Assembly: GCA_000803105.1 (NCBI GenBank)
Contig: JTDA01000032.1
Location: 1-13,377 of the forward strand
Origin: Coprobacter secundus
GTDB lineage: Bacteria > Bacteroidota > Bacteroidia > Bacteroidales > Coprobacteraceae
Reading direction: 5' to 3'
DNA: 13,377 nucleotides
The notes under the pieces were generated by a model that was given only the letters and a program-made list of their open reading frames with translations, was not told where the DNA came from and searched no databases. A program made the translations under genes and the position numbers. Of this stretch, positions 1-7,532 are shown one piece after another; positions within the stretch are counted from its first letter, which is position 1; every line of letters starts with the position of its first letter.

Positions 1-19
1 AAAAATTTTTCCGGGACAT
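1..19 (-). CDS. Possible start of a third gene of the trmB-mrp operon, cut by the window edge
   Basis: Reading leftward past the mrp stop codon there are 6 bases, then an ATG at 19-17 followed by open codons (MSRKNF) up to the window edge. Such tight spacing after mrp resembles the spacing between trmB and mrp, so a third operon gene is plausible. Only six codons are visible, so no product can be named, and the ATG could be chance. No terminator is visible between mrp and the edge. Confidence 0.25.
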
Positions 20-25
20 TTTTTA

Positions 26-1135
26 TTATTTATGGGAAACTTCTACTATGTGTGTGGGAGGTAGAAATGAGTTTCTTTCATCTACAACTATTATTACTTG
101 TTCGGCTAGTTTCCCAAAAGCTCTTCCTATAATAGTATCGGGAGATAATGCAACAGGGACACCCTTGTCTCCTCCTTCGCATATACTTTGTACAATAGGT
201 ATTTGGCCCAATAAACGTACACCTAAAGATTCTGCTAATTTTTTCCCACCTTCTTTTCCAAAGATAAAATATTTGTTTTCTGGAAGTTCAGTCGGAGTGA
301 ACCAAGCCATGTTTTCAACTAATCCAAGAACTGGAACATTAACTTTGTCATTTGTAAACATATCTATACCTTTACGAGCATCAGCTAATGCGACTTCTTG
401 GGGAGTTGTCACGACGATAGCCCCAGAAATTGCTAGTGTTTGTACTAAAGTTAAATGTATATCGCTTGTCCCGGGAGGTAAATCAAGAACAAAATAATCA
501 AGCTCGCCCCAATTAGCATCGGTAATAAGCTGTTTGAGCGCATTACTAGCCATACCTCCTCTCCATACGACAGCACTGTCTTTGTCAACGAAAAAGCCAA
601 TAGAAAGTATTTTTATTCCATACTTTTCGACTGGGGTTATCATGTCTTTTCCATTAATTTCTTCAGCGAAAGGACGTGCATCTTCTACACCAAACATCTT
701 GGGTACAGATGGACCAAATATATCGGCGTCTAATAAGCCAACTTTATATCCTTTTTGAGCGAGAGCAACTGCTAGATTTGCTGCGACTGTTGACTTCCCT
801 ACGCCACCTTTTCCTGATGATACAGCAATAATATTTTTTACTTGAGGTAATAGTTTCCCTGGTTCAGGTCGTTGGAGTTGTTTAGATTTTATACTTATAT
901 TACCTTTTATGTCTATATCCTCTCCAATGTATGTCAAAATAGCGGTTTCTGCTGCTTTGACAACAGATTTCATAAAGGGGTCATTAGGCTTTTCAAATAT
1001 TAATGAAAAACTTACCTTATTTCCATCGATACGGATATCATCTCCTACCATTTCTGCAGAGATGAGGTCTTTTCCGTTTCCTGGATAACGTACTTTACTC
1101 AGGGCGTCGGTGATTAATTTTGGATATATTGCCAT
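26..1135 (-). CDS. mrp: Mrp/ApbC/NBP35-family P-loop ATPase, Fe-S cluster carrier
   Basis: The protein is a cytoplasmic ATPase of the Mrp family, thought to bind an iron-sulfur cluster and deliver it to apo-proteins. Residues 1-90 form a MIP18/DUF59-like N-terminal domain. The ATPase domain follows, with the deviant Walker A SGKGGVGKST at 107-116, DADIFGPS around 136-143, and Walker B-like FVLDLPPGTSD at 215-225. The 369-residue length is normal. ENM at 274-276 is where many Mrp proteins next carry a CxxC cluster ligand. Here it is followed by AWFTPTELPENKYFIFGKEG with no cysteine, as I recall for other Bacteroidales, so the cluster site must differ. The gene lies 9 bases downstream of trmB on the same strand and is probably co-transcribed with it. 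The start at 1135 gives the expected N-terminus of the domain. Confidence 0.95.
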   Translation of the reverse strand: MAIYPKLITDALSKVRYPGNGKDLISAEMVGDDIRIDGNKVSFSLIFEKPNDPFMKSVVKAAETAILTYIGEDIDIKGNISIKSKQLQRPEPGKLLPQVKNIIAVSSGKGGVGKSTVAANLAVALAQKGYKVGLLDADIFGPSVPKMFGVEDARPFAEEINGKDMITPVEKYGIKILSIGFFVDKDSAVVWRGGMASNALKQLITDANWGELDYFVLDLPPGTSDIHLTLVQTLAISGAIVVTTPQEVALADARKGIDMFTNDKVNVPVLGLVENMAWFTPTELPENKYFIFGKEGGKKLAESLGVRLLGQIPIVQSICEGGDKGVPVALSPDTIIGRAFGKLAEQVIIVVDERNSFLPPTHIVEVSHK

Positions 1136-1144
1136 AATAATATA

Positions 1145-1921
1145 TTAATCTTTATTTAGGAATTTGATTTTTTCTTTATTTTCACTACGTTTACTTCTGT
1201 TGAAGCTACGATAGTTGTCATATTCAATTTCAATATTTGGCTCGATTAATCGGTCTCTGTTTTCACAAATAAAAGATATATATTTTATTGTCAATCCTCT
1301 ATCAAGCCATTGCTGTTCATAAAAAGTTTTTATATTTAATATATCATCTTTTAATCCTGAATGGTACAGATCTTCTGTTTGAAATATTACAGGGTAATGA
1401 TTAACTTTTACCATTTCGCAAGTATAAGTAAAAAGGAAATTACTGTCACTTTTTAGATGTATTATGCCATTTGGTTTTAGTATTGTCCTATATAATTCCA
1501 TAAATCGGGTAGATGTAAGTCTTTTACGTACTTTTTTCATCTGAGGATCAGGGAAGGTTATCCAGATTTCAGATACTTCCCCAGGTGAAAAGAAGTGAGT
1601 AATCAGTTCGATTGTGGTACGTAGAAATGCTACATTTTTCATTCCTGATTGTAGCGATTCTTTGGCTCCAGTCCACATACGTGCCCCTTTTATATCTATT
1701 CCGATAAAATTTTTGTTGGGATATTTACGAGCAAGTCCTACAGCATATTCACCTTTTCCACATCCTAGTTCTAAGACAATAGGATGATCATTTTTGAAAA
1801 AATTGCTGTTCCATTTTCCCTTCATGTCAAATCCCTCATTTTGCAAAATAGAAAAAGGATATTGAAATACATGTGGGTATAAATCCATATCATCGAATTT
1901 CTGCAGTTTATTTTTACCCAT
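1145..1921 (-). CDS. trmB: tRNA (guanine-N7-)-methyltransferase TrmB
   Basis: TrmB is an S-adenosylmethionine-dependent enzyme that makes m7G at position 46 in the variable loop of tRNAs. The SAM-binding motif LELGCGKGEYA lies at 50-60, the second acidic motif GIDIKGARMW at 74-83, and the family signature FPDPQMKKVRKRL at 123-135. TFYEQQWLDRG at 199-209 matches the C-terminal substrate-binding motif TxYExxxxxxG. The 258-residue length is slightly long because of an N-terminal extension of about 45 residues and a lysine-rich tail, both usual in Bacteroidota. It is the first gene of the operon with mrp. A TATCTTCG -7-like box lies 23 bases upstream of the start. Confidence 0.95.
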   Translation of the reverse strand: MGKNKLQKFDDMDLYPHVFQYPFSILQNEGFDMKGKWNSNFFKNDHPIVLELGCGKGEYAVGLARKYPNKNFIGIDIKGARMWTGAKESLQSGMKNVAFLRTTIELITHFFSPGEVSEIWITFPDPQMKKVRKRLTSTRFMELYRTILKPNGIIHLKSDSNFLFTYTCEMVKVNHYPVIFQTEDLYHSGLKDDILNIKTFYEQQWLDRGLTIKYISFICENRDRLIEPNIEIEYDNYRSFNRSKRSENKEKIKFLNKD

Positions 1922-1943
1922 ATATTTTTATATAAAGTGGAAA

Positions 1944-1951
1944 CGAAGATA
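1944..1951 (-). promoter_or_regulatory. Probable promoter -7 box of the trmB-mrp operon
   Basis: On the minus strand this reads TATCTTCG, one base from the Bacteroides -7 consensus TAnnTTTG. It sits 23 bases upstream of the trmB start. No good TTTG -33 element is seen at the usual distance, so the call rests on the -7 box and its position. Confidence 0.45.
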
Positions 1952-2024
1952 CTCAATTTTTGCCTAAAATAGGAATATTGTCTAATTATAACTTTGTTTT
2001 AGTCCGTATTTTATTTATTTGACT

Positions 2025-4238
2025 TTATAAGAGAGTAATTTCTGAAGTTTCTCTTATATCATTAGAAGAGGCTCCAATATATATTTTGAATTTGCCTGGT
2101 TCTGTTCTCCATATTTTTTGTTTATCATCATAGAATTTAAAAGCTTCGTCTGTAATTTCAAATGTTACTATTTTTTCTTCTCCAGGATTTAACTCAATTT
2201 TTGAAAAGCCTTTCAATTCTTTTATCGGACGTTCGAAAGAACATTTTTCGTCACCAATATATAGTTGAACAGTTTCTTTACCTTTAATTTTCCCGCTATT
2301 TTTGATAGGTATAGAAATTGTAATCTTGTCATTATTTCTCATTTGTTTAGAAGAAATTTTTATTTTACCATAATCGAAAGTTGTATAACTTAAGCCATGG
2401 CCAAAAGGAAATAATGTTTGTTTTTTCTGTTTATCTATCCAGCGATATCCAATAAAAATACCTTCATTATATCTTACATTCACATGGTCTCCTGGATATT
2501 CTCCTAGGGCGTGTGAAGGATAATCCTCCAATTTCTCGGCAATAGTCATTGGGAGTTTTCCAGAAGGATTAACTTTCCCGGTGAGAATTGATGCAATTGC
2601 ATTTCCTGATTCTGTCCCACCAAACCATCCTTCTACAATAGCCGGGACTTCTTTTATCCAAGGCATAGCAACAGCGTTTCCTGATATAATAGTTACTACG
2701 ATATTTTTATTAACTTTAGCCAATTCAGAAATTAAGCGATCTTGTCCATAAGGTAAGTTATAACTTTTTCTATCATTGCCTTCGCTGTCTTGATTTTCAT
2801 TTTTATTTAGTCCTCCAAAATATAATACGATATCAGCATCTTTAGCCGCATTGATAGCTTCTTGCAATAATATTTCTGGATTAGGTTCTTTATATCCTAC
2901 TGGTATTTCTGGCTTAGGGTCGCGCTTTTCGGTCAAAGGACTAACATAGCCTTTTACGTATATGATTTCAGCCAAATTTCCTATCTGTTTTTTCAAACCA
3001 TCTAAAGGGGTTATTTCGTATTTTACTTTGAGGGAAGAAGAACCTCCACCAAGAGTCATTCTTTTGGTGGCGTTTTCTCCGACAACTGCAATTTTTTTTA
3101 TTTTGTTCAAGTTAATAGGTAGAATATTTTTGTCATTTTTTAATAAAACAATGCCGTTTTCAGCGATAGTTCGCCCTGCTAAAGCGTGCTCTTCTGTTCC
3201 GAACGAGCCCCAAGGTCTTTGAGAATTCATTACTGTTCGAAATATCATTTTCAGTAAACGGCGTACTTTATCGTCAACTACTTTGATATTTATCTCTCCT
3301 TTTTTTATTTTTTTTAATAGGGGCTCAGCAAGGTAATAGTTATCATAAGCGTTTGTTTTTCCTTGGCTGAGACCATCTGTCCAGGTTCCCATTTCTAAAT
3401 CCAATCCAAAGTTGGCTGCTTGCTCTGTGTTATGTACTCCTCCCCAGTCAGAAATAACGACTCCGTCAAATTGCCAATCCTGTTTCAAAATATCATTTAA
3501 TAAATATTGGTTATGGCAACATTGCTGTCCTTTATATTGATTATAAGCACCCATGACAGACCAAACCCCCGCTTCTTGTACTGCAGCTTTGAAAGCAGGT
3601 AGATAAATTTCATGTAAAGCTCTGTCATCAACAATTACATTGATATGACCACGATCGATTTCTTGATTATTCAAAGCAAAATGTTTTACACAAGCAGCTA
3701 CGCCATTGCTTTGCACTCCTTTTATATAAGGAATTACCATACGGGATATAAGAAAAGGATCTTCACCCATATATTCAAAATTGCGCCCATTTAGAGGCGT
3801 ACGATAGATATTTACTCCAGGCCCTAAGAGTACGTCTTTTTTACGATAACGCGCTTCTTCGCCAATAGATTTTCCATATAATGTGGCCATTTGAGGATCC
3901 CATGTAGCGGCTAGGCATGTAAGTGCAGGGAAAGCAATACAAGAATCAGAGGTCCAATGAGCCCCATTCCATTCATCCCAAAGTACTTCTTCTCTAATGC
4001 CATGAGGACCATCACTCATCCAAAGTTCGGGAATTCCGAGTCGTGGTACCCCATATGAACTAAACTTTGATTGAGCATGACACATTTTTACTTTTTCTTC
4101 TAATGTCATTCTTGTTAATGCATCTTCCACTCTCTTTTCGATAGGTTGGCTTTCATCTAAATAGGCAGGTTTTACAGTTTGAGCAAATACTGAAATTGTA
4201 AAACAAGTACAGGCTATCAGACTTGTGATTTTTTTCAT
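2025..4238 (-). CDS. Exported glycoside hydrolase family 3 beta-glucosidase
   Basis: The enzyme probably releases terminal beta-glucose (or a related sugar) from oligosaccharides in the periplasm. A signal peptide covers residues 1-19 (cleavage after SVFA, before QTVKP). The GH3 N-terminal barrel spans about 30-335, with the KHFALNNQE loop at 185-193 and the nucleophile Asp264 in VISDWGG. The GH3 C-terminal domain spans about 360-590, with the likely acid/base Glu486 in DSEGNDR. PFGHGLSYTTF at 611-621 leads into a fibronectin type III-like domain at about 645-735. The length of 737 is normal for a GH3 enzyme without a PA14 insert. It stands alone: no SusC/D, other hydrolase or regulator is adjacent, so the natural substrate cannot be read from context. 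Family assignment is firm; exact specificity is not. Confidence 0.93.
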   Translation of the reverse strand: MKKITSLIACTCFTISVFAQTVKPAYLDESQPIEKRVEDALTRMTLEEKVKMCHAQSKFSSYGVPRLGIPELWMSDGPHGIREEVLWDEWNGAHWTSDSCIAFPALTCLAATWDPQMATLYGKSIGEEARYRKKDVLLGPGVNIYRTPLNGRNFEYMGEDPFLISRMVIPYIKGVQSNGVAACVKHFALNNQEIDRGHINVIVDDRALHEIYLPAFKAAVQEAGVWSVMGAYNQYKGQQCCHNQYLLNDILKQDWQFDGVVISDWGGVHNTEQAANFGLDLEMGTWTDGLSQGKTNAYDNYYLAEPLLKKIKKGEINIKVVDDKVRRLLKMIFRTVMNSQRPWGSFGTEEHALAGRTIAENGIVLLKNDKNILPINLNKIKKIAVVGENATKRMTLGGGSSSLKVKYEITPLDGLKKQIGNLAEIIYVKGYVSPLTEKRDPKPEIPVGYKEPNPEILLQEAINAAKDADIVLYFGGLNKNENQDSEGNDRKSYNLPYGQDRLISELAKVNKNIVVTIISGNAVAMPWIKEVPAIVEGWFGGTESGNAIASILTGKVNPSGKLPMTIAEKLEDYPSHALGEYPGDHVNVRYNEGIFIGYRWIDKQKKQTLFPFGHGLSYTTFDYGKIKISSKQMRNNDKITISIPIKNSGKIKGKETVQLYIGDEKCSFERPIKELKGFSKIELNPGEEKIVTFEITDEAFKFYDDKQKIWRTEPGKFKIYIGASSNDIRETSEITLL

Positions 4239-4292
4239 GTGTTGTTGTGTTTTAATCTGTTAGTTTGTCGATTAAAAAGAGGTTATACGATG

Positions 4293-4309
4293 TAAATATA
4301 CAAAAAATA
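4293..4309 (-). promoter_or_regulatory. Weak candidate promoter for the GH3 gene
   Basis: The minus strand carries two overlapping near-matches to TAnnTTTG: TATATTTA (4300-4293), with one mismatch, and TATTTTTTG just upstream, whose spacer is one base too long. Either would leave a leader of about 45-60 bases before the start at 4238. No clear -33 element is seen. Confidence 0.25.
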
Positions 4310-4446
4310 ATAAGTAATATTTATTTTTAGTGTTGCATAAAATTAATTGTATGAAAATAATGTAGATTCTATTAAAAAATACAATTTAATTATAGATTTT
4401 TTATATCAAGGGTTATGGTGAGGTTTGTTGTTTGGACTTATTATAA

Positions 4447-4484
4447 AGTTATAGTTTTTATTTCTAAGAATAAAAACTATAACT
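4447..4484 (-). terminator. Perfect 16-bp inverted repeat downstream of the anti-sigma gene, probable terminator
   Basis: The arms 4447-4462 and 4469-4484 are exact reverse complements (AGTTATAGTTTTTATT and its complement) around a 6-base loop, TCTAAG. The hairpin lies 36 bases past the stop codon of the minus-strand gene ending at 4521. The stem is AT-rich and the tail is not a clean T run, so it may end transcription or stabilise the 3' end of the mRNA. Confidence 0.6.
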
Positions 4485-4520
4485 CATGTTAGAAGAATAT
4501 AATATGGATTAGCTAAATAT

Positions 4521-5792
4521 TTAAAATCCAAATCTAAGACCGACTTGAAAATTTATATTGAGAGGCTTTTCTTTACGAATTGTTGCTATTTCTGAATCAT
4601 CGTCAAAATAATATATAACCCCTGGTTCTATAAAAATACCTATATAACGATTGACATTATATTGAGCTCCAACAGCTCCAGAAACAGACCATTGTAGATG
4701 ATTGTTCTTGAGATTGCTATTTTGGGAAAATGATTCTTCGTTTTTTGTTTCATAATTGGTTGTTAATTTGGAAGATACACAACCTTCCATCATTCCTCCT
4801 GCAGATAGATAAACAGTGAAATATTTTTTTTGGATAAAATTCCAATTAATTTTTAAAGGAACACCTAAGTAATGAAGTTTTTGTTCTTGAGAATAGTAAC
4901 TTTCATTACCAGCTTTTAATTCAGAGGACAATAATGTATACATAAGGCCGGTTTCAATAGAAAAATTAGAGCTGATATTTTTTCTTAATGACAGACCGAC
5001 ACTGATAGGTAAATGATGTTTTATTTTTGTTTGGGTAGTTTGATTAATATTCTTAAACATGATTTGATGGTAAGCGTTGGCCTCTTTTAGTTCTTCTGGA
5101 TTTTTTCCATTGTTACTCATGGGGTTTGTAGCATTGGTAGGTATAGAATTATTAAAGCTGTTTAGATTATTAAATCCGTAATAGCTTTCGTTGGATGCCA
5201 TGATATTATTTCCAGCTGTAATACTGATTGCCCATTTGTTTCTTTTACTTTTTTTTCTGATAAACAATGTTGGTTCTTCGGAGTTTTCTTTTCTTTTTTT
5301 TGTTCTTAACATAGAATGCTCATCTTTAGAATGAACTTTTTCTTTTATTATTATATTATTTTCTTTCTCTGAACCATCTACTCCTTGATTGATAGTTTCA
5401 TCGTTAATAATTTGTTTGTCTGTCCCTTTTAAAGAGGAAAATATTTCTTTTTTCGTAGGAAGACTGCGGTGCATAATATTTATTCCTCCATGGGATTTTA
5501 AATCGTCATTGCTATGATAGGAATGATTTTCAGTTGGAAGGCTTTCTGATAAAATTTGAGGAATATTTTTATCAGGTTTATAATTTGTTAATAGATATAT
5601 TCCGACCGATGAAAGTAATAATAATATAATAATTGCCGCAATTGCGGTAAAAGAGAATATACGTATTTTAGTAGCTGGAGTAGAAGACAGTTCTTTATCC
5701 AGTTTTTCCCATACATCATTGGGTGGAGTTACAGTATAACTGTCCATCCGTTCCCGAAACTCTGATGTCCAATTATCCTTTTTCATATTCAT
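4521..5792 (-). CDS. Dma-type dual membrane-spanning anti-sigma factor (outer-membrane beta-barrel protein)
   Basis: This is the likely partner and inhibitor of the ECF sigma factor encoded just upstream. Residues 1-40 resemble the cytoplasmic sigma-binding segment of Bacteroidota anti-sigma proteins (SYTVTPPNDVWEKLDKEL at 18-35). A single hydrophobic helix lies at 46-68. Residues 70-186 are hydrophilic, low in hydrophobics and rich in Lys, Glu, Ser and Asn, suggesting a disordered linker. From about 187 to 423 alternating beta-strand patterns appear (LPISVGLSLRKN, LHYLGVPLKINW), and the chain ends GLRFGF with a terminal Phe, the usual mark of an outer-membrane barrel. This layout matches the Dma family I recall from B. 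thetaiotaomicron, with one end in the cytoplasm and the other in the outer membrane. The reading frame overlaps the sigma gene by 20 bases (14 if Met3 is used), suggesting coupled translation. Standard annotation would probably say outer membrane beta-barrel or porin family protein. Confidence 0.85.
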   Translation of the reverse strand: MNMKKDNWTSEFRERMDSYTVTPPNDVWEKLDKELSSTPATKIRIFSFTAIAAIIILLLLSSVGIYLLTNYKPDKNIPQILSESLPTENHSYHSNDDLKSHGGINIMHRSLPTKKEIFSSLKGTDKQIINDETINQGVDGSEKENNIIIKEKVHSKDEHSMLRTKKRKENSEEPTLFIRKKSKRNKWAISITAGNNIMASNESYYGFNNLNSFNNSIPTNATNPMSNNGKNPEELKEANAYHQIMFKNINQTTQTKIKHHLPISVGLSLRKNISSNFSIETGLMYTLLSSELKAGNESYYSQEQKLHYLGVPLKINWNFIQKKYFTVYLSAGGMMEGCVSSKLTTNYETKNEESFSQNSNLKNNHLQWSVSGAVGAQYNVNRYIGIFIEPGVIYYFDDDSEIATIRKEKPLNINFQVGLRFGF

Positions 5793-6336
5793 ATTTATTT
5801 AAGTATTCCTTAATCTTCTTTGATAGAAAGCTCTTTGCTCTGTATAATTGCGATGATGAACTTTTTTCGTTTATTCCTAATAATTGGGCTATTTCTTTAT
5901 GAGATTTTTCTTCAAAAGTATATAGATTGAAAACAGTACGATATCCGATAGGCAGTTCCATTATAAATTTCATGATTACTTCTTGAGGAATTAGAGCAAG
6001 GGGCGGCCTTTCTTCTGGAATATCTTGAGATTCTGGTATTTCGTCCATAGGAATAAAATTTTTTGTTTTTTCATTCCTTCTAAGATATTCTAGGATTGTA
6101 TTTACCATTACCCTGCATAGCCAAGCTTTTAAAGAACCTTCACCTCGATAAGAGAATTGGTCGAATGATGTATATATTTTTAGAAATCCGTCATGCAATA
6201 AATCTTTAGCAGTTTCATTATGACCAATATAGCGTATACATAAAGCGAACAATATGCCAGCATATTGTTTATATAATTGGTTTTGAGCATATTTATTTTT
6301 TTTCTGACATTGTTCAGATAGTTCAGCTTCGCTCAT
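5773..6336 (-). CDS. ECF-type RNA polymerase sigma-70 factor (partner of the adjacent Dma anti-sigma)
   Basis: This extracytoplasmic-function sigma factor directs RNA polymerase to a small regulon when released by its anti-sigma. Region 2 covers about 21-88 (LYKQYAGILF at the start, DLLHDGFLKIYTSFDQF at 45-61, GSLKAWLCRVMVN at 67-79). Region 4 covers about 118-172, with the helix-turn-helix SHKEIAQLLGINEKSSSSQL near 145-164. The 187-residue length is typical, and regions 1 and 3 are absent, as expected for an ECF factor. Its 3' end overlaps the start of the Dma-type gene, the standard sigma/anti-sigma arrangement. The start at 6336 (MSEAEL) is the natural one, and a motif also found in front of nigD lies directly upstream. 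It would correspond to a Das (Dma-associated sigma) factor; orthology to any named member is not shown. Confidence 0.92.
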   Translation of the reverse strand: MSEAELSEQCQKKNKYAQNQLYKQYAGILFALCIRYIGHNETAKDLLHDGFLKIYTSFDQFSYRGEGSLKAWLCRVMVNTILEYLRRNEKTKNFIPMDEIPESQDIPEERPPLALIPQEVIMKFIMELPIGYRTVFNLYTFEEKSHKEIAQLLGINEKSSSSQLYRAKSFLSKKIKEYLNKYEYEKG

Positions 6337-6357
6337 TTGAAAATCATATTATTGATA

Positions 6358-6385
6358 ATAAATGCAGAGTATACAAAAATACTGC
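6358..6385 (-). promoter_or_regulatory. Candidate ECF promoter of the sigma/anti-sigma operon
   Basis: On the minus strand GCAGTATTT (6385-6377) is followed after 14 bases by TTTAT (6362-6358). The same two blocks with the same spacing face nigD on the other strand at 6435-6462. The spacing suits the -35 and -10 elements of an ECF promoter. It would start transcription about 15 bases before the sigma start codon, implying autoregulation. A housekeeping -7 match, TATTTTTG (6381-6374), overlaps it, with TTTG at 6400-6397 only 15 bases upstream, so a housekeeping promoter is an alternative. Confidence 0.5.
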
Positions 6386-6434
6386 TCCAGAATAAGCAAA
6401 TTATTTCATTTTTATCTCTTTAACATTTTGTTAT

Positions 6435-6462
6435 GCAGTATTTATAGGTTATGCCAGTTTAT
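6435..6462 (+). promoter_or_regulatory. Candidate ECF promoter of the NigD-like gene
   Basis: GCAGTATTT (6435-6443), then 14 bases, then TTTAT (6458-6462), repeats in opposite orientation the pair found in front of the sigma gene. Transcription would start near 6470, leaving a leader of about 40 bases before the nigD start. The only housekeeping-like alternative is a weak TATTTTTA at 6476-6483. Confidence 0.5.
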
Positions 6463-6512
6463 ATAATCAAAAATGTATTTTTATAGATATAAAATATTAA
6501 AGTTTGATGTAT

Positions 6513-7280
6513 ATGAAAAAAATTCCATTATTATTGTTGATAAGCCTTTTAGTATCAACAACTTTATTTCAATCTTGTAATGACGATGATGATGATTATT
6601 ATGTATATTATAATCGATCATTAGCTGTAGGAAATGTTGTTTCTGAGGAGGGGAAACCTTCTTACTTATTGTTAGATAGTAAAAGAACTATGTTATTTTC
6701 TGAAAACTCAATACCTTCTCTTTATTTAGAAGATGGACGTCGGGTGATTGTGAATTATACATTGTTGGATGAGGATTATCAAGGATATGATTTTAGGATA
6801 CATGTGAATGATATTGATACGGTTTTAGTAAAAGGTATTATTCCTATAACTCCGGAGAAAGAGGATAGTATAGGTAATGATGTTGTTAATATTTTGGATA
6901 TGTGGACAAGTGATGAATATGTAACTATTCAATTTGAAATGAAAGGTGCTGGACAGAAAAAACATATGGTTAATTTGGTACGTGACTACAGCCTGGAAGA
7001 GAATCCCGATGATGGGTATATGCAACTTGAATTTCGCCATAATCAAGAGGATGACCCCGAATTTGGGTCTCAATGGTTGTGGGGCATAGCATCTTTTAGA
7101 TTAGGAGATTTAGCTCCCGATAAAAGTGATTTGAAAGGATTGAAAATCAAAGTAAACACATATCGTGGAGAAGAGACATATACTTGTAAATATGATACGG
7201 ATAATAGTGAGAAAAATAAAGCCGTAGACAAATTGCAACAAGCTGTTCAGAAAAAAAATTCCAGTTTATATATTAGATAA
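6513..7280 (+). CDS. NigD-like lipoprotein, probably surface exposed
   Basis: This is a member of the NigD family of Bacteroidota lipoproteins, whose biochemical role is unknown; the name comes from a bacteriocin (nigrescin) locus of Prevotella. I chose the ATG at 6513 because it begins a clean signal peptide (MKKIPLLLL). An ATG at 6507 would add two residues, and a TTG at 6504 is less likely. The lipobox ends at Cys22 (LFQSC). The mature chain begins CNDDDDDYY, an acidic cluster right after the cysteine that fits the lipoprotein export signal for surface display in Bacteroidota. About 233 mature residues follow with the two-part NigD pattern: a strand-rich first half (RSLAVGNVVSEEGKPSYLLL, LEDGRRVIVNYTL) and a second half with LEFRHNQEDDPEFGSQWLWG. 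It diverges from the sigma/Dma operon and ends at a strong terminator, so it is a single-gene unit. In B. thetaiotaomicron a NigD protein is, as I recall, the effector raised when Dma is lost. Confidence 0.88.
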   Translation: MKKIPLLLLISLLVSTTLFQSCNDDDDDYYVYYNRSLAVGNVVSEEGKPSYLLLDSKRTMLFSENSIPSLYLEDGRRVIVNYTLLDEDYQGYDFRIHVNDIDTVLVKGIIPITPEKEDSIGNDVVNILDMWTSDEYVTIQFEMKGAGQKKHMVNLVRDYSLEENPDDGYMQLEFRHNQEDDPEFGSQWLWGIASFRLGDLAPDKSDLKGLKIKVNTYRGEETYTCKYDTDNSEKNKAVDKLQQAVQKKNSSLYIR

Positions 7281-7303
7281 ATCAGAACTCTATGAGTAGT
7301 AGT

Positions 7304-7335
7304 CCGGGATTGATGGGAATCAATCCCGGTTTTTT
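7304..7335 (+). terminator. Rho-independent terminator of the NigD-like gene
   Basis: CCGGGATTGAT (7304-7314) pairs exactly with ATCAATCCCGG (7319-7329) around a GGGA loop and is followed by six T residues (7330-7335). It begins 23 bases after the nigD stop codon. The GC-rich base of the stem stands out from the AT-rich surroundings. Confidence 0.92.
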
Positions 7336-7532
7336 GTTCGCCTGAGCATAGATGTATTGCTATAGGATACGAACTTTAAATGATTTCTGTGAATGGGAAT
7401 TTTTAGCTAAAAGTAAAGGCATTATAGTGATGTGCAGGCAGTTGGAGGCAGAGCCCTGCTGGATAGAACCCGATTATGGAGTCACACTCTATTAATATAG
7501 TTAGTGTCCTATAACTCTACGGATGTATATTG

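Noticed and set aside
48..758. Plus-strand open frames of 149 and 74 codons
   Set aside because: They lie antisense within mrp, whose motifs and length are unmistakable, and show no protein family features of their own.
1963..1973. Short palindrome CCTAAAATAGG downstream of the GH3 gene as a terminator
   Set aside because: A 4-bp stem with no T tail is too weak to call.
2962..3222. Plus-strand open frame within the GH3 gene
   Set aside because: It is antisense to the conserved GH3 coding sequence and has no promoter or recognisable domain.
4208..4238. Possible lipobox LIAC (Cys10) in the GH3 signal peptide
   Set aside because: The hydrophobic stretch before Cys10 is only about five residues, too short for a lipoprotein signal; the peptide reads better as an ordinary signal peptide cut after SVFA.
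6825..7073. Minus-strand open frame of 82 codons within the NigD-like gene
   Set aside because: It is antisense to a clear lipoprotein gene with its own terminator; composition and lack of a start context suggest a shadow frame.
7357..7514. Imperfect inverted repeat (CTATAGGATAC near 7360 and GTGTCCTATAA near 7504) as ends of a small mobile element
   Set aside because: Only 9 of 11 positions match, no target-site duplication is evident and the interior resembles no element I know.
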